Under the pieces are notes generated by a model. That model worked only from the letters and a program-made list of their open reading frames with translations, ran no database searches and was not told the DNA's origin. DNA of 64,000 nt. Origin: Pseudomonas sp. HMWF032. Lineage in GTDB: Bacteria > Pseudomonadota > Gammaproteobacteria > Pseudomonadales > Pseudomonadaceae. The translations under genes were made by a program, and so were the position numbers. The DNA is taken from NCBI RefSeq assembly GCF_003060885.1, contig NZ_QAIG01000005.1, positions 1,239,090 through 1,303,089 on the forward strand, written 5' to 3'. Numbering within the stretch: the stretch's first letter is position 1; each line of letters begins with the position of its first letter. Below, piece after piece: positions 1-8,135 of the stretch.

Positions 1-107
1 CTGAGCCTGATTACACGCCTACCGCCTACCCGATCATCCGCCTTGCCGACGTCCCGCACCCCAGCACGCAACCCAACAGCACGCAGAGCACCCAGAAATT
101 CCATTGA
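1..107 (+). CDS. 3' end of an unidentified protein (partial)
   Basis: One plus-strand frame stays open from the left edge to a TGA at 105-107. It gives about 34 residues that begin EPDYTPTAYPIIRLADVPH and end in a polar tail rich in S, T, Q and N. Third codon positions are mostly G or C, as in the real genes here, while the other two frames lack that bias. I do not recognise the family. The hydrophilic tail looks like a natural C-terminus. Since most of the gene lies outside the window, coding status is likely but function is unknown. Confidence 0.4.
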   Translation, partial: EPDYTPTAYPIIRLADVPHPSTQPNSTQSTQKFH

Positions 108-272
108 CGCAGATATCGCTTCATCCGTAAGGCCCTCTCTGACCAGTGCAGTAAACAAGCCGGCGATCATAAGGGGCGGAATAGAACAACGTCATGCGCA
201 ACAGATGCGCCCTGTTAACTCGCCCAGCTATTGGCGATACAGTTTGCGCACAGCCATGGATATCGCCGATAG

Positions 273-300
273 AAAAAGCCCCGCAACTGCGGGGCTTTTT
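273..300 (-). terminator. Rho-independent terminator of the chemoreceptor gene
   Basis: A GC-rich hairpin (GCCCCGC / GCGGGGC around an AACT loop) is flanked by five A's on the left and five T's on the right, so it can act in either direction. It lies about 30 bases past the chemoreceptor stop codon on the minus strand. Confidence 0.85.
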
Positions 301-331
301 CTTGGGGTTAGTCGGCTCAACGCAACCGGCC

Positions 332-2299
332 TTATTCCGTGCGGAAACGTACCACCAGCTGTTTCAGCTCACTGCTCAGGCCGCTTTGTTCCTGGGCGTA
401 GCTCTCCACCTCGGCAGCTTGAGCGGATATCTGCGTTACCGCGTCGTTGATGGCGACGATGTTCTGGTTGATTTCCTCGGTCACCAGGTGCTGTTCCTCG
501 GTCGCGGTGGCGATCTGCATGGTCATGTCGCGGATCATCTGCACCTTGCCTTCAATGCTCTCGAAGGCGGCCATCACCTCATCGGACAGCCCAATGGCCT
601 TGCCCGACTCGACCAGGCTTTGATCCATGCTCACCGTCACTTCCTTGATGCGGTTGACCAGCAGGTTGAGGATATTGTTGATCTGCTCGGTGGAGTCCTG
701 AGTGCGCTTGGCCAGATTGCGTACCTCATCGGCCACCACCGCAAACCCACGGCCCTGCTCGCCCGCGCGGGCGGCTTCGATGGCCGCGTTCAAGGCCAGC
801 AAATTGGTCTGCTCGGCGATCTGCTGAATGGTCGAGAGAATGTTATTGATGTTGACCGTTTCCTTCTCCAGCTCCTGAATCACCTTGCTGGAGTTCTGGA
901 TGCTGGTGCCGAGCTTGTTGACCCCGGACGTGCTGCGCGCGATCACCTCTTTACCATTGCGCGTGGCGGCCAGACCCTGCTCCGACACCTCGGCGGTCTG
1001 CACGCAGGTCTTGGCCACCTCATTGGCCGCCGAGGACATCTCGGTCACCGCCGTGACGATCTGCTCCACCGAACTCAACTGGCGCTGCAGCGTGGCGGAC
1101 ATCGCCGTGGTGCGCTTGTTGGTGTCGCTGGAAACGCCATCCATGCTGATGGCGTTCTCCTTGATCACCTTGATCATGCCCTGGATCGACGCAATAAACT
1201 GATTGAACCACTTGGCCAGCTCGCCGGTTTCATCGCGGCTGAGCAGGTCCAGGCGGCGGGTCAGGTCACCCTCACCCTGGGCGATAGTGCGCAACCCATC
1301 CTTCACCAGATTGATCGGGTTGACGATCCGATTGGCGATCACCACCCCAGCCGCGCCAAATACCAGCACCAGCACCACGCAGACAATCAGGGTGATCCAG
1401 GTCAGCTCACGGGCGCTCGCGTAAATCTCGTCGGCCTGCTTGAAGCCAACAAACTTCCAGCCCAGCTCCGGCGAGGTATAAACGTTGGCCATATAAGCCA
1501 CGCCATCAATCTCCACCTCGACCAGGCCGTTCTCGGTTTTGCCGATAACCGCAAAGTGCTCACCGGGCAGCTCGCTGACCTTCTTGAAGTTGTTGTCCGG
1601 CTGCAGGCCATCCACCAGCAAGGTGCCGCTGCCCTCCGCCAACATCAGAAAGCCGGTTTCGCCAAAGCGCACCTTCTGCGCCATATCGGTCAGCGCCTTG
1701 AGCGACACATCCACCGCCACCACCCCGGCAAACTGCCCGGCGTTATCCTTGAAGCCCTTGAGCACCGAAACATACACCGCGTCATCCGGCTCCCAGTAAT
1801 AACCGTCGCGGCGGGCCAGGGTGAAGTTGGCGTCCTTGCCAATGGGGTACCACTCGCGCGTACGCGGGTCCCAATCACCGTAATCCCCGGTGCCCGGCCA
1901 CTCCACATAACCGCCCTTGGTATCGCTCATGTACACGTAGCCGAAGGTGGGGTTGTTCTTACCGATGCTGGAGAAGTAATCGAAAATCTGCTTCTCCCGT
2001 CCACCATTGGCGGTAGCCACCTGACCCGGCTTGCGCGCCTCACCGAAGTAGGTGGTCAGCTCGCCGTTCTGGGCATCCTGCACCGCGGGGTATTCCGCCA
2101 GGGCAGAAACGGTGTAGCCCACCGAATCAAAGAAGGTGGCAAAGCTGTTGTTCACCAGCTTCATATCCAGGCTGCTGGCGACCAGAAAGTTCTCTTTAGC
2201 CTGCTGCGTGACATTGCGAATCGTCAGCAGCGCCACCACCAGCACCGGAATCAGGGTTGCCACCAGAAAGCTCAGCAACAGTTTGGATTTGATATTCAT
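332..2299 (-). CDS. Methyl-accepting chemotaxis protein with dCache sensor domain
   Basis: Inner-membrane chemoreceptor of 655 aa that would signal to the CheA/CheW array. Visible order: TM1 at about residues 8-28; a large periplasmic sensor of the dCache type; TM2 at about 297-320; a HAMP segment ([16 protein letters not shown]...); then the methylation helices and the signalling hairpin with its conserved tip [20 protein letters not shown]. The sensor carries DPRTREWY followed by a YYWEP segment and VVAVDVS. This resembles the ligand motif of amino-acid-binding dCache_1 receptors, so an amino acid is a reasonable but unproven ligand. No C-terminal CheR-binding pentapeptide is seen. It is monocistronic, with a sigma28-like promoter upstream and a strong terminator downstream. 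Confidence 0.93.
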   Translation of the reverse strand: MNIKSKLLLSFLVATLIPVLVVALLTIRNVTQQAKENFLVASSLDMKLVNNSFATFFDSVGYTVSALAEYPAVQDAQNGELTTYFGEARKPGQVATANGGREKQIFDYFSSIGKNNPTFGYVYMSDTKGGYVEWPGTGDYGDWDPRTREWYPIGKDANFTLARRDGYYWEPDDAVYVSVLKGFKDNAGQFAGVVAVDVSLKALTDMAQKVRFGETGFLMLAEGSGTLLVDGLQPDNNFKKVSELPGEHFAVIGKTENGLVEVEIDGVAYMANVYTSPELGWKFVGFKQADEIYASARELTWITLIVCVVLVLVFGAAGVVIANRIVNPINLVKDGLRTIAQGEGDLTRRLDLLSRDETGELAKWFNQFIASIQGMIKVIKENAISMDGVSSDTNKRTTAMSATLQRQLSSVEQIVTAVTEMSSAANEVAKTCVQTAEVSEQGLAATRNGKEVIARSTSGVNKLGTSIQNSSKVIQELEKETVNINNILSTIQQIAEQTNLLALNAAIEAARAGEQGRGFAVVADEVRNLAKRTQDSTEQINNILNLLVNRIKEVTVSMDQSLVESGKAIGLSDEVMAAFESIEGKVQMIRDMTMQIATATEEQHLVTEEINQNIVAINDAVTQISAQAAEVESYAQEQSGLSSELKQLVVRFRTE

Positions 2300-2333
2300 G
2301 GGACATCGCCTTCTAGCTGGCCAGTAATACGCT

Positions 2334-2360
2334 CTATCGGCGCTTGTAGAGGATAGTTAA
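2334..2360 (-). promoter_or_regulatory. Putative FliA (sigma28) promoter of the chemoreceptor
   Basis: Read on the minus strand, TTAACTAT is followed by an 11-base spacer and then GCCGATAG. The latter matches the flagellar sigma factor -10 consensus GCCGATAA at 7 of 8 positions. The -35 half is weaker, about 5 of 8 against TAAAGTTT, but the spacing is exact. The site lies 35 bases upstream of the chemoreceptor ATG, where a FliA promoter is expected. Confidence 0.5.
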
Positions 2361-2487
2361 GGCGTATGACAGCGCCAGCGCTGGCCTCACCACGACACAG
2401 CGGCAGCGCGAAAGCGACTGTTGCGGTAAATCGGTGGCTGGTTGATCGCAGGTATTCCGCCGCCGCAGCGGTGACGCGGATTAAGGG

Positions 2488-2710
2488 TTTCGCCCTTACG
2501 GCGAGTTACTTTCTCTTTGCTCGCGCGAAAGAGAAAGTAACCAAAGAGAAAGCGCGCCCGGCATCCGGGTTTCGCTGCGCTCAACTCCCCTCGCTCCGGT
2601 GCTGTTCCGAGGGTCGGCAAGACGGGCCATCCATGGCCCGACATGCCTCGTTTGGCCTCCATGCCAAACGCCCCTCTCCACAGCACCTCCACTCGGCCTC
2701 CTGACGGGAT
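2488..2710 (+). repeat. Long intergenic repeat, copy A
   Basis: Begins with TTTCGCCCTTACGGCGAGTT, continues through CATCCGGGTTTCGCTGCGCTC and ends at CACTCGGCCTCCTGA. Landmarks in the same order occur in reverse complement at 2853-3066: the cgcccttacggcg start, the catccgggt-tcgctgcgctc core, ctcgttcc-like segments, gggccatcc-tggccc and the cactcggcctcctga end. The same sort of repeat is common between genes in Pseudomonas genomes. No coding role is likely. Confidence 0.7.
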
Positions 2711-2852
2711 TCGGGGACCGCATTGCCTAGGCGATTTGTGGAAGGCAGAGCGAAAGGCAAAAGCAGAGCAACAGCAGAAGCATCGCGGGCAAGCCCGCTA
2801 CACAGTTTGCTTTGCTTCTAAAACACCAATCTCACAGACGATGCCAAACGCC

Positions 2853-3066
2853 CCATCAGGAGGCCGAGTGGAATCGTTGCGTAAGGGGTTGAGCGGCATG
2901 GATGCCGCGAGAGCCGTGATGGGCCAGGGATGGCCCTTCGCGGCGGGCCCCTGGAGCAATGATGGAACGAGGGAAGTCGAGCGCAGCGAGACCCGGATGC
3001 AAGGGGCAAGACCTCTTGGTTACTTCTGGGGCGTCTGCCAGAAGTGACCCGCCGTAAGGGCGGAAC
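2853..3066 (-). repeat. Long intergenic repeat, copy B (inverted relative to copy A)
   Basis: Reverse-complement relative of copy A, diverged inside but keeping all the landmarks: TCAGGAGGCCGAGTGG at its left end, GAGCGCAGCGAGACCCGGATG in the middle and GCCGTAAGGGCGG at its right end. Copies A and B therefore form a large, imperfect inverted repeat separated by about 140 bases. Confidence 0.65.
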
Positions 3067-3254
3067 CATTACTAGCAACAACGCATAAGCGGCGGATACA
3101 CACCGGCCCAAGACCAAAAGCCAATACGCAAACTATGGCGCATTGCCACCCATTAGCAGTAAGGTCGAGCCAACGCTATTCAAGGAAGAAGCATGGCCGC
3201 CAAACCCAGCCCCGCTCGGCAGCAAAAACACCTCGCCGTATTAATAGACGCCGA

Positions 3255-3286
3255 CAAAGAGAAAGTAACTCGCCGTAAGGGCGAAA
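3255..3286 (-). repeat. Short third copy: 32-bp perfect inverted match to the start of copy A
   Basis: The 32 bases here are exactly the reverse complement of 2488-2519 at the left end of copy A, although the rest of the repeat is missing. The fragment lies 107 bases upstream of the GmrSD-type gene, at the border where composition changes from GC-rich to AT-rich. It may mark a recombination or insertion junction. Confidence 0.65.
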
Positions 3287-3393
3287 AACGTTGTCACGGT
3301 GTATTAAACAGTCACGGAAAACATACGCCACGTCTTCTAGAACAAGTAAAACCAACAAACTTCGCAGACACCCAAATACTCTAGAGGTGCCAA

Positions 3394-5091
3394 TTGAAAA
3401 TTGAATCAACTGATAAAGACGTAAGATCAATACTACAATCCGGATACTATGGAATACCTAGATTTCAACGTCCTTATAGCTGGGAAAAAGAACATGTTCT
3501 CGACTTCTGGAATGACATCGTAGTCGAGAGTGATGATGACTACTTCATCGGTTCAATGGTGGTATACCGACAAGAAAAGGGATATTACGGTGTAGTGGAT
3601 GGACAGCAACGACTGACGACCCTAACCATAATGCTATCCACATTACGTAACGTAATGAATGATTTGGAATTTAAAGACCTGGCACTTGGCGTTCACTCCT
3701 TAATTGAACGCAACAACATTGACAACATCCCAGAGTACGTACTAACAACAGAATCATCTTACCCATATATGCAGGAGCACATTCAAAAATTTGGACCTCC
3801 TGATTTAATAATAACCCCGCTTGAAGAAGAAAAAACCCTACAAAACGCACTAAAACTTACAGAAGAATTAATAAACAGCGAAATAAAAGTCATAAAAGAA
3901 ACACCATCACCCGACCCTACTAGCGAAAGAATATACTCAAGACTTAAATCCATACGAGATCGCCTGTTAGATTTAAAAGTAATATTCATTGAACTAGACA
4001 ATGAAGATGACGCGTATTTAATATTTGAAACACTAAACACACGAGGAAAAGATTTAAACTGCTCAGACCTAATCAAAAACCACTTATCAAAACTTTTAAA
4101 AGCACATAATTCAAATGTAGATGCAACCAAAGAGAAATGGTCCCACCTAAGAAAAGTAATTGAAGAGTCAAACGCCGACCTCGATATCGACTCATTTCTC
4201 CATCACTTCTGGCTATCGAAATTTGATTTCATAACGCAAAAGAAACTATTCAAAGAAATCAAAAAAACAGTTGGCAAAGATGAAGCAAAGTCTTTCCTTG
4301 AGCAGCTAATCCAAGACTCAGAAACTTATAGAGCCATACATGAACCAGAATTTAGAACTTGGAAAAAAGAAGAATCGAATATTGTGCTAGGAATTGAAGC
4401 CCTGAATCTATTCAGAGTAAAACTGCAAACTCCAACAGTACTATCTGTCCTCAGAGAATACTTTGCCGGCGACTTAAGTAAGGCATCTGCTGAGCGCATG
4501 ATTTCCGCCATATCAAGATTCCATTTTATATTTACCACAATCACATCACAAAGATCTTCCGGCGGCGTATCTCAGATGTATGCCTCCTATGCCAAACGGC
4601 TGAGCAAAGCAGAAGACACTCAAGCCAAGAACCTAGTAATAAACGAATTAAAAGATAAGCTTCGTCAAAGAATACCAAGCTACGAAGAGTTCTCAGTTAA
4701 TTTTTCTCAAGTTTTATACACAAAGAAACTTAGCAAACAAAAACGACTAGCCCAATATATACTTTCAACAATGCACAGGCATGAGCATGTAGGCTACCCA
4801 GTAGACTATGAGAACATGACAATTGAACACTTATACCCAGAAAACCCTAAAAGCATTAAAAAACTGGAAGACAAGATTGTAGGAAAGCTCGGAAACCTCA
4901 TACTCATAGATCAAAGCCTTAACGAAAAACTCGCAAACAAAGACTTTTCATCAAAAAAAGAAATACTGCTATCTCATGGAGTAAAACTCGATGAATATAT
5001 AATCAATGCGACAAAATGGGATGAGGAAAAAATCACCGAGCGCACAAACGCTCTTGCAGAAAAAGCATATAGCACTGTGTGGAACTTTTGA
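3394..5091 (+). CDS. GmrSD-type restriction/defence protein (DUF262 + DUF1524)
   Basis: A 565-aa cytoplasmic protein resembling the fused GmrS-GmrD family of modification-dependent (type IV) restriction enzymes, which attack phage DNA with modified bases. The DUF262 half shows IPRFQRPYSW at residues 21-30 and the nucleotide-site motif DGQQRLTTL at 69-77. The C-terminal DUF1524 half shows an HNH-like IEHLYP at 477-482 and KLGNLILID just after it. Start: TTG at 3394, preceded by AGAGGTG at a good distance. Codon use is strikingly AT-rich compared with every neighbour, indicating recent transfer. It stands alone: no methylase, ssp or brx partner is nearby. SspE- or BrxU-like relatives share this domain order, so the exact target cannot be told. 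Confidence 0.88.
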   Translation: MKIESTDKDVRSILQSGYYGIPRFQRPYSWEKEHVLDFWNDIVVESDDDYFIGSMVVYRQEKGYYGVVDGQQRLTTLTIMLSTLRNVMNDLEFKDLALGVHSLIERNNIDNIPEYVLTTESSYPYMQEHIQKFGPPDLIITPLEEEKTLQNALKLTEELINSEIKVIKETPSPDPTSERIYSRLKSIRDRLLDLKVIFIELDNEDDAYLIFETLNTRGKDLNCSDLIKNHLSKLLKAHNSNVDATKEKWSHLRKVIEESNADLDIDSFLHHFWLSKFDFITQKKLFKEIKKTVGKDEAKSFLEQLIQDSETYRAIHEPEFRTWKKEESNIVLGIEALNLFRVKLQTPTVLSVLREYFAGDLSKASAERMISAISRFHFIFTTITSQRSSGGVSQMYASYAKRLSKAEDTQAKNLVINELKDKLRQRIPSYEEFSVNFSQVLYTKKLSKQKRLAQYILSTMHRHEHVGYPVDYENMTIEHLYPENPKSIKKLEDKIVGKLGNLILIDQSLNEKLANKDFSSKKEILLSHGVKLDEYIINATKWDEEKITERTNALAEKAYSTVWNF

Positions 5092-5142
5092 TTGAACACC
5101 TATTACTGATGCAATAGCATTTCTAAACAAACATTTTCCATA

Positions 5143-5176
5143 AATAAAATGCCCGTCAATCGACGGGCATTTTATT
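5143..5176. terminator. Bidirectional terminator between the convergent GmrSD-type and puuD-like genes
   Basis: A near-perfect palindrome, AATAAAATGCCCGTC, AATC, GACGGGCATTTTATT. The stem is GC-rich at its base with A-rich and T-rich flanks, so it can stop transcription from both convergent genes. Confidence 0.9.
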
Positions 5177-5194
5177 CGATTACTAGCCCAGCGT

Positions 5195-5977
5195 TTAGGC
5201 CACCGCCGCCTCGCTACGACGCCCAAGCTTCTTCCCCTGATATTCCCTCGCCGCCTGATGAAACGCCTCCAACAGCGCGTTGTAATCCGCCTTCTCCCAA
5301 TAGCGATACTCAGGATGCCACTGCACCCCAACAGCAAACGCCTTGGCCCCAATCACACTGACCGCCTCGATCTGCCCATCCTCGGCCACAGCTTCAACCT
5401 GCAAGCCCTCGCCGAGGCGATCGATGCCCTGACCGTGCAGCGAGTTGACCTTGATCTGCCGCTCGCCAAACAGCGAATGCAGCACGCCGCCCTCGGTCAG
5501 GGCCACGTTGTGGATCGGGCCGTAGGCCACGTCATCCGGTACGTCCTTCACCTCACGGTGATCAAGCCGCCCCTCAACCGCATGCACTTCACGGTGCAGG
5601 GTGCCGCCGAACAGCACGTTCATTTCCTGCATGCCCCGGCAGATGCCGAGGAAGGGAATGCCGCGGTCAATACAGGCGCGCAGCAGACGCAGAACGGTTG
5701 CATCGCGGGGCTTGTCGGCCAGGCCTAGGCCGGGGTGGTCGTCGCCGTAGAAACTGGGGTGCACGTTGGAGAGCGAGCCGCCGAACATGATGCCGCTGAC
5801 GCTATCCAGCACCGTGTCCATGTCCAGATCATCGCCAAAAGCCGGGATCATCAGCGGGAAGGCACCGAAGCCGGTGACGGCGTGGATGTACTTCTCGCCG
5901 ACCAGGTGAAACCAGCCAATATCACGGCTGGTCAGCTGCCAACGGCACAGGGGAAGGCCAATCATGGGTTTGCTCAT
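5195..5977 (-). CDS. Gamma-glutamyl-gamma-aminobutyrate hydrolase family protein (class I glutamine amidotransferase)
   Basis: A 260-aa cytoplasmic hydrolase of the PuuD/SpuA type. It would split gamma-glutamylated amines such as gamma-glutamyl-GABA in putrescine or polyamine breakdown. Seen directly: the nucleophile elbow GICRGMQEMNVLFGGTLH with the active Cys, and the His-Glu of the triad in QWHPEYRY near the C-terminus. Length fits the family. The ATG lies seven bases from an AAGGAG on the coding strand (CTTGCAATG context), supporting this start. The downstream dehydrogenase and aminotransferase genes concern amine and beta-alanine catabolism, which suits the role. No puuA or puuC homologue is adjacent, so the precise substrate is inferred. 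Confidence 0.88.
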   Translation of the reverse strand: MSKPMIGLPLCRWQLTSRDIGWFHLVGEKYIHAVTGFGAFPLMIPAFGDDLDMDTVLDSVSGIMFGGSLSNVHPSFYGDDHPGLGLADKPRDATVLRLLRACIDRGIPFLGICRGMQEMNVLFGGTLHREVHAVEGRLDHREVKDVPDDVAYGPIHNVALTEGGVLHSLFGERQIKVNSLHGQGIDRLGEGLQVEAVAEDGQIEAVSVIGAKAFAVGVQWHPEYRYWEKADYNALLEAFHQAAREYQGKKLGRRSEAAVA

Positions 5978-6169
5978 TGCAAGGAGTCCTCTTCATTAGT
6001 CATTGAAGTGGGCTGCCCTTGGGAGAGCGGGCTTGCGGGCCAGGAAACCCTGAACCCGCTCACCCAAGGGGTGCCGTAACCTGCGGTCACTGCACCAACG
6101 CCGCGCCCGCGCGGCTGGTTTGTTGCGTAAAGCTATCGCTATGTATCCATTACGTGCTGCATGCAATCG

Positions 6170-6269
6170 GTAGGTTGAGTCGGGCGGCGTTCCGCTGAAC
6201 GCCGCGAAGCCCAACAGGCATTACTATCGCTCGTTGGGCTTCGTCACTCCGCTCCTCAACCCAACCTAC
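6170..6269. repeat. GTAGGTTG-type intergenic inverted repeat
   Basis: Starts GTAGGTTGAG and ends CTCAACCCAACCTAC, with inner arms CGAAGCCCAAC and GTTGGGCTTCG. A second copy of the same family lies at 58177-58256. Such non-coding palindromes are frequent between Pseudomonas genes. Confidence 0.75.
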
Positions 6270-6292
6270 GTCTGTGCGAGGGTCGCAAAGCG

Positions 6293-6412
6293 CGCGGCTA
6301 CGACTGCATGGATGCAGGAGGTAGGGCCGCACCCGCTCCCGGCGGGTCTGCGGCATTCACCACATCCCTGTGGATCGCGAAGCAGGATGCCAGAGCCGAA
6401 AGCCCCTCCTAC
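6293..6412. repeat. REP-like unit with GGATGCAGGAGGTAG core
   Basis: Contains GCGGCTACGACTGCATGGATGCAGGAGGTAG and ends GAAGCAGGATGCCAGAGCC...AGCCCCTCCTACAAG. The same pieces occur at 18520-18594, where they lie closer together. Here about 45 extra bases separate the two parts. Confidence 0.6.
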
Positions 6413-6430
6413 AAGCCGTCATCCATATTA

Positions 6431-6463
6431 AAAAAAGGGGGCTGACCCTGCGATCAGCCCCCT
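6431..6463 (-). terminator. Terminator of the bauC-like dehydrogenase gene
   Basis: Hairpin AGGGGGCTGA / TCAGCCCCCT with a short loop, next to a run of A's on the plus strand at 6429-6436, which is a U-run for minus-strand RNA. It lies ten bases past the dehydrogenase stop codon. Confidence 0.85.
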
Positions 6464-6472
6464 GGGTATTAC

Positions 6473-7969
6473 TTAACCATTACTCGGGAAAGCGAACTGC
6501 GCCGCCTCATGCGAGGCGCGCTGCGGCCAGCGCTGGGTGATGGCTTTTTTGCGGGTGTAGAAGCGCACACCGTCCGGGCCGTAGGCGTGCAGGTCGCCGA
6601 ACAGCGAGCGCTTCCAGCCGCCGAAGCTGTGGTAGCTGACCGGTACGGGCAGCGGTACATTGACGCCGACCATGCCGACTTCGATTTCGTCGCAGAACAG
6701 GCGCGCGGCTTCACCGTCGCGGGTGAAGATGCAGGTGCCGTTGCCGTATTCGTGGTCGTTGATCAGTTGCATGGCCGCTTCCAGGCTGCCGACGCGGACG
6801 ATGCACAGCACGGGGCCGAAGATTTCGTCGGTGTAGATGGACATCTGCGGGGTCACCTTGTCGAACAGGGTGCCGCCGACGAAGAAACCGTTTTCGTTGC
6901 CGGCAACCACCAAGTCTCGACCGTCGACCACCAGGCGTGCGCCCTGGGCCACGCCTGCATCGATGTAGCCTTTGACCTTGTCACGCGCTGCGCCGGTAAC
7001 CAGCGGGCCCATGTCCAGGCCGCAGGAGGTGCCAGCGCCGATTTTCAGCGCCTTGATTTGCGGCACGATCTTCTCGACCAGCGCATCGGCGATCTGGTCG
7101 CCTACGCACACGGCCACGGAGATGGCCATGCAGCGCTCGCCGCAGGAACCGTAGGCCGCACCCATCAGTGCGCTGACGGCGTTGTCCAGATCGGCATCGG
7201 GCATCAGCACGGCGTGGTTCTTCGCGCCGCCCAGGGCCTGGACACGCTTACCGCGCTTGGTGCCTTCGCTGTAGATGTATTCGGCAATCGGCGTGGAGCC
7301 AACAAAGCTCAGGGCTTTGACGTCTGGCGCTTCGATCAGCGCATCCACCGCTTCCTTGTCGCCATGCACCACGTTGAGTACGCCTTTCGGCAGACCGGCC
7401 TCGATCAGCAGTTGGGCGATATACAGGGTGGAGCTTGGGTCACGCTCGGACGGCTTCAAGATAAAGCAGTTGCCGCAGACGATGGCCAGCGGGTACATCC
7501 ACAGCGGCACCATGGCCGGGAAGTTGAACGGGGTGATGCCGGCCACGACGCCGATAGGCTGCATATCGCTCCAAGCGTCGATATTCGGGCCGACGTTGCG
7601 GCTGTACTCGCCCTTGAGGATTTCCGGGGCGGCGCAGGCGAATTCGACGTTCTCGATGCCGCGTTTGAGTTCACCGGCGGCGTCTTCCAGGGTTTTGCCA
7701 TGCTCTTCGCTGATCAGCTTGGCGATGGTCGCTTCGTGCTGCTCCAGCAGCTGCTTGAAGCGGAACATCACCTGGGCGCGTTTGGCGGGCGGGGTGTTGC
7801 GCCAGGCCGGGAAGGCGCTCTTGGCCGAGTCGATGGCCAGTTGCAGGGTGGCGCGGTCGGCCAGGGCCACTTGCTTGGTCACGGCACCAGTGGACGGGTT
7901 GAACACGTCAGCGCTGCGGCCAGTGCCGGCGGTCAGTTCGCCGTGGATCAGGTGGTTAACGAGGGTCAT
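6473..7969 (-). CDS. bauC: CoA-acylating methylmalonate-/malonate-semialdehyde dehydrogenase (BauC/MmsA family)
   Basis: A 498-aa aldehyde dehydrogenase that converts malonate semialdehyde (3-oxopropanoate) or methylmalonate semialdehyde to acetyl- or propionyl-CoA with NAD and CoA. Seen: the cofactor region ITPFNFPAMVPLWM (about 145-158), the ALGGAKNHAVLMPDAD segment typical of the MmsA/IolA branch, and the catalytic Cys280 in GERCMAIS. Length matches the family. It lies downstream of, and on the same strand as, the beta-alanine aminotransferase, whose product it would oxidise, so the BauC role is favoured over valine catabolism. The 166-base gap between them holds a palindromic repeat. Start ATG follows AAGGT. 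The name rests on context; the sequence alone supports MmsA family. Confidence 0.9.
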   Translation of the reverse strand: MTLVNHLIHGELTAGTGRSADVFNPSTGAVTKQVALADRATLQLAIDSAKSAFPAWRNTPPAKRAQVMFRFKQLLEQHEATIAKLISEEHGKTLEDAAGELKRGIENVEFACAAPEILKGEYSRNVGPNIDAWSDMQPIGVVAGITPFNFPAMVPLWMYPLAIVCGNCFILKPSERDPSSTLYIAQLLIEAGLPKGVLNVVHGDKEAVDALIEAPDVKALSFVGSTPIAEYIYSEGTKRGKRVQALGGAKNHAVLMPDADLDNAVSALMGAAYGSCGERCMAISVAVCVGDQIADALVEKIVPQIKALKIGAGTSCGLDMGPLVTGAARDKVKGYIDAGVAQGARLVVDGRDLVVAGNENGFFVGGTLFDKVTPQMSIYTDEIFGPVLCIVRVGSLEAAMQLINDHEYGNGTCIFTRDGEAARLFCDEIEVGMVGVNVPLPVPVSYHSFGGWKRSLFGDLHAYGPDGVRFYTRKKAITQRWPQRASHEAAQFAFPSNG

Positions 7970-8045
7970 GGCAATACCTTAATAACGGATCTTGTTTTTG
8001 CAGGCACCGAACGGCTGGCACCTGCAGGAAAAGTGGGCTGTTCCC

Positions 8046-8120
8046 GTAGGGTGGATGACGCTTCACCCATCCACCTTGAGGTTTGCCTGCGGCGGATGGA
8101 AAAAGCGCCATCCGCCCTAC
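8046..8120. repeat. GTAGGGTGGATG-type inverted repeat inside the bauA-bauC gap
   Basis: Starts GTAGGGTGGATGACGC and ends GCGCCATCCGCCCTAC, with an internal CATCCACC. A related copy lies at 45599-45686. Its position between two genes of one likely operon may weaken or tune read-through into the dehydrogenase gene. Confidence 0.65.
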
Positions 8121-8135
8121 GGTGATCGGTGTTTG

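Larger units (their letters stand above)
2361..3393. other. Gene-free tract made largely of inverted intergenic repeats
   Basis: About 1 kb between the chemoreceptor promoter and the AT-rich GmrSD-type gene. The small open frames here look like accidents of repeat sequence: low-complexity Arg/Pro/Ser translations, no ribosome binding sites and no family I recognise. The tract holds two related repeats in opposite orientation plus a third short copy, annotated separately. The last hundred bases (about 3291-3393) become AT-rich and probably carry the promoter of the downstream gene. Confidence 0.7.
5978..6430. other. Gene-free stretch holding two palindromic repeat units
   Basis: About 450 bases between the amidotransferase start and the terminator of the dehydrogenase gene. 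It holds a GTAGGTTG-type inverted repeat (6170-6269) and a second unit (6293-6412) related to one near 18500. I find no open frame with coding character. The part next to 5977 must hold the promoter of the amidotransferase gene. Confidence 0.65.

Noticed and set aside
194..2356. 720-codon open frame opposite the chemoreceptor
   Set aside because: Antisense shadow of a high-GC gene; its product is a His/Leu/Gly-rich sequence with no family character, while the opposite strand encodes a textbook chemoreceptor.
2366..3117. Small open frames of 75-134 codons between the chemoreceptor and the GmrSD-type gene
   Set aside because: They lie in repeated intergenic sequence on both strands, have no ribosome sites and give low-complexity products.
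6509..8125. 538-codon open frame opposite the bauC-like gene
   Set aside because: Antisense shadow; the dehydrogenase on the other strand has intact catalytic motifs.
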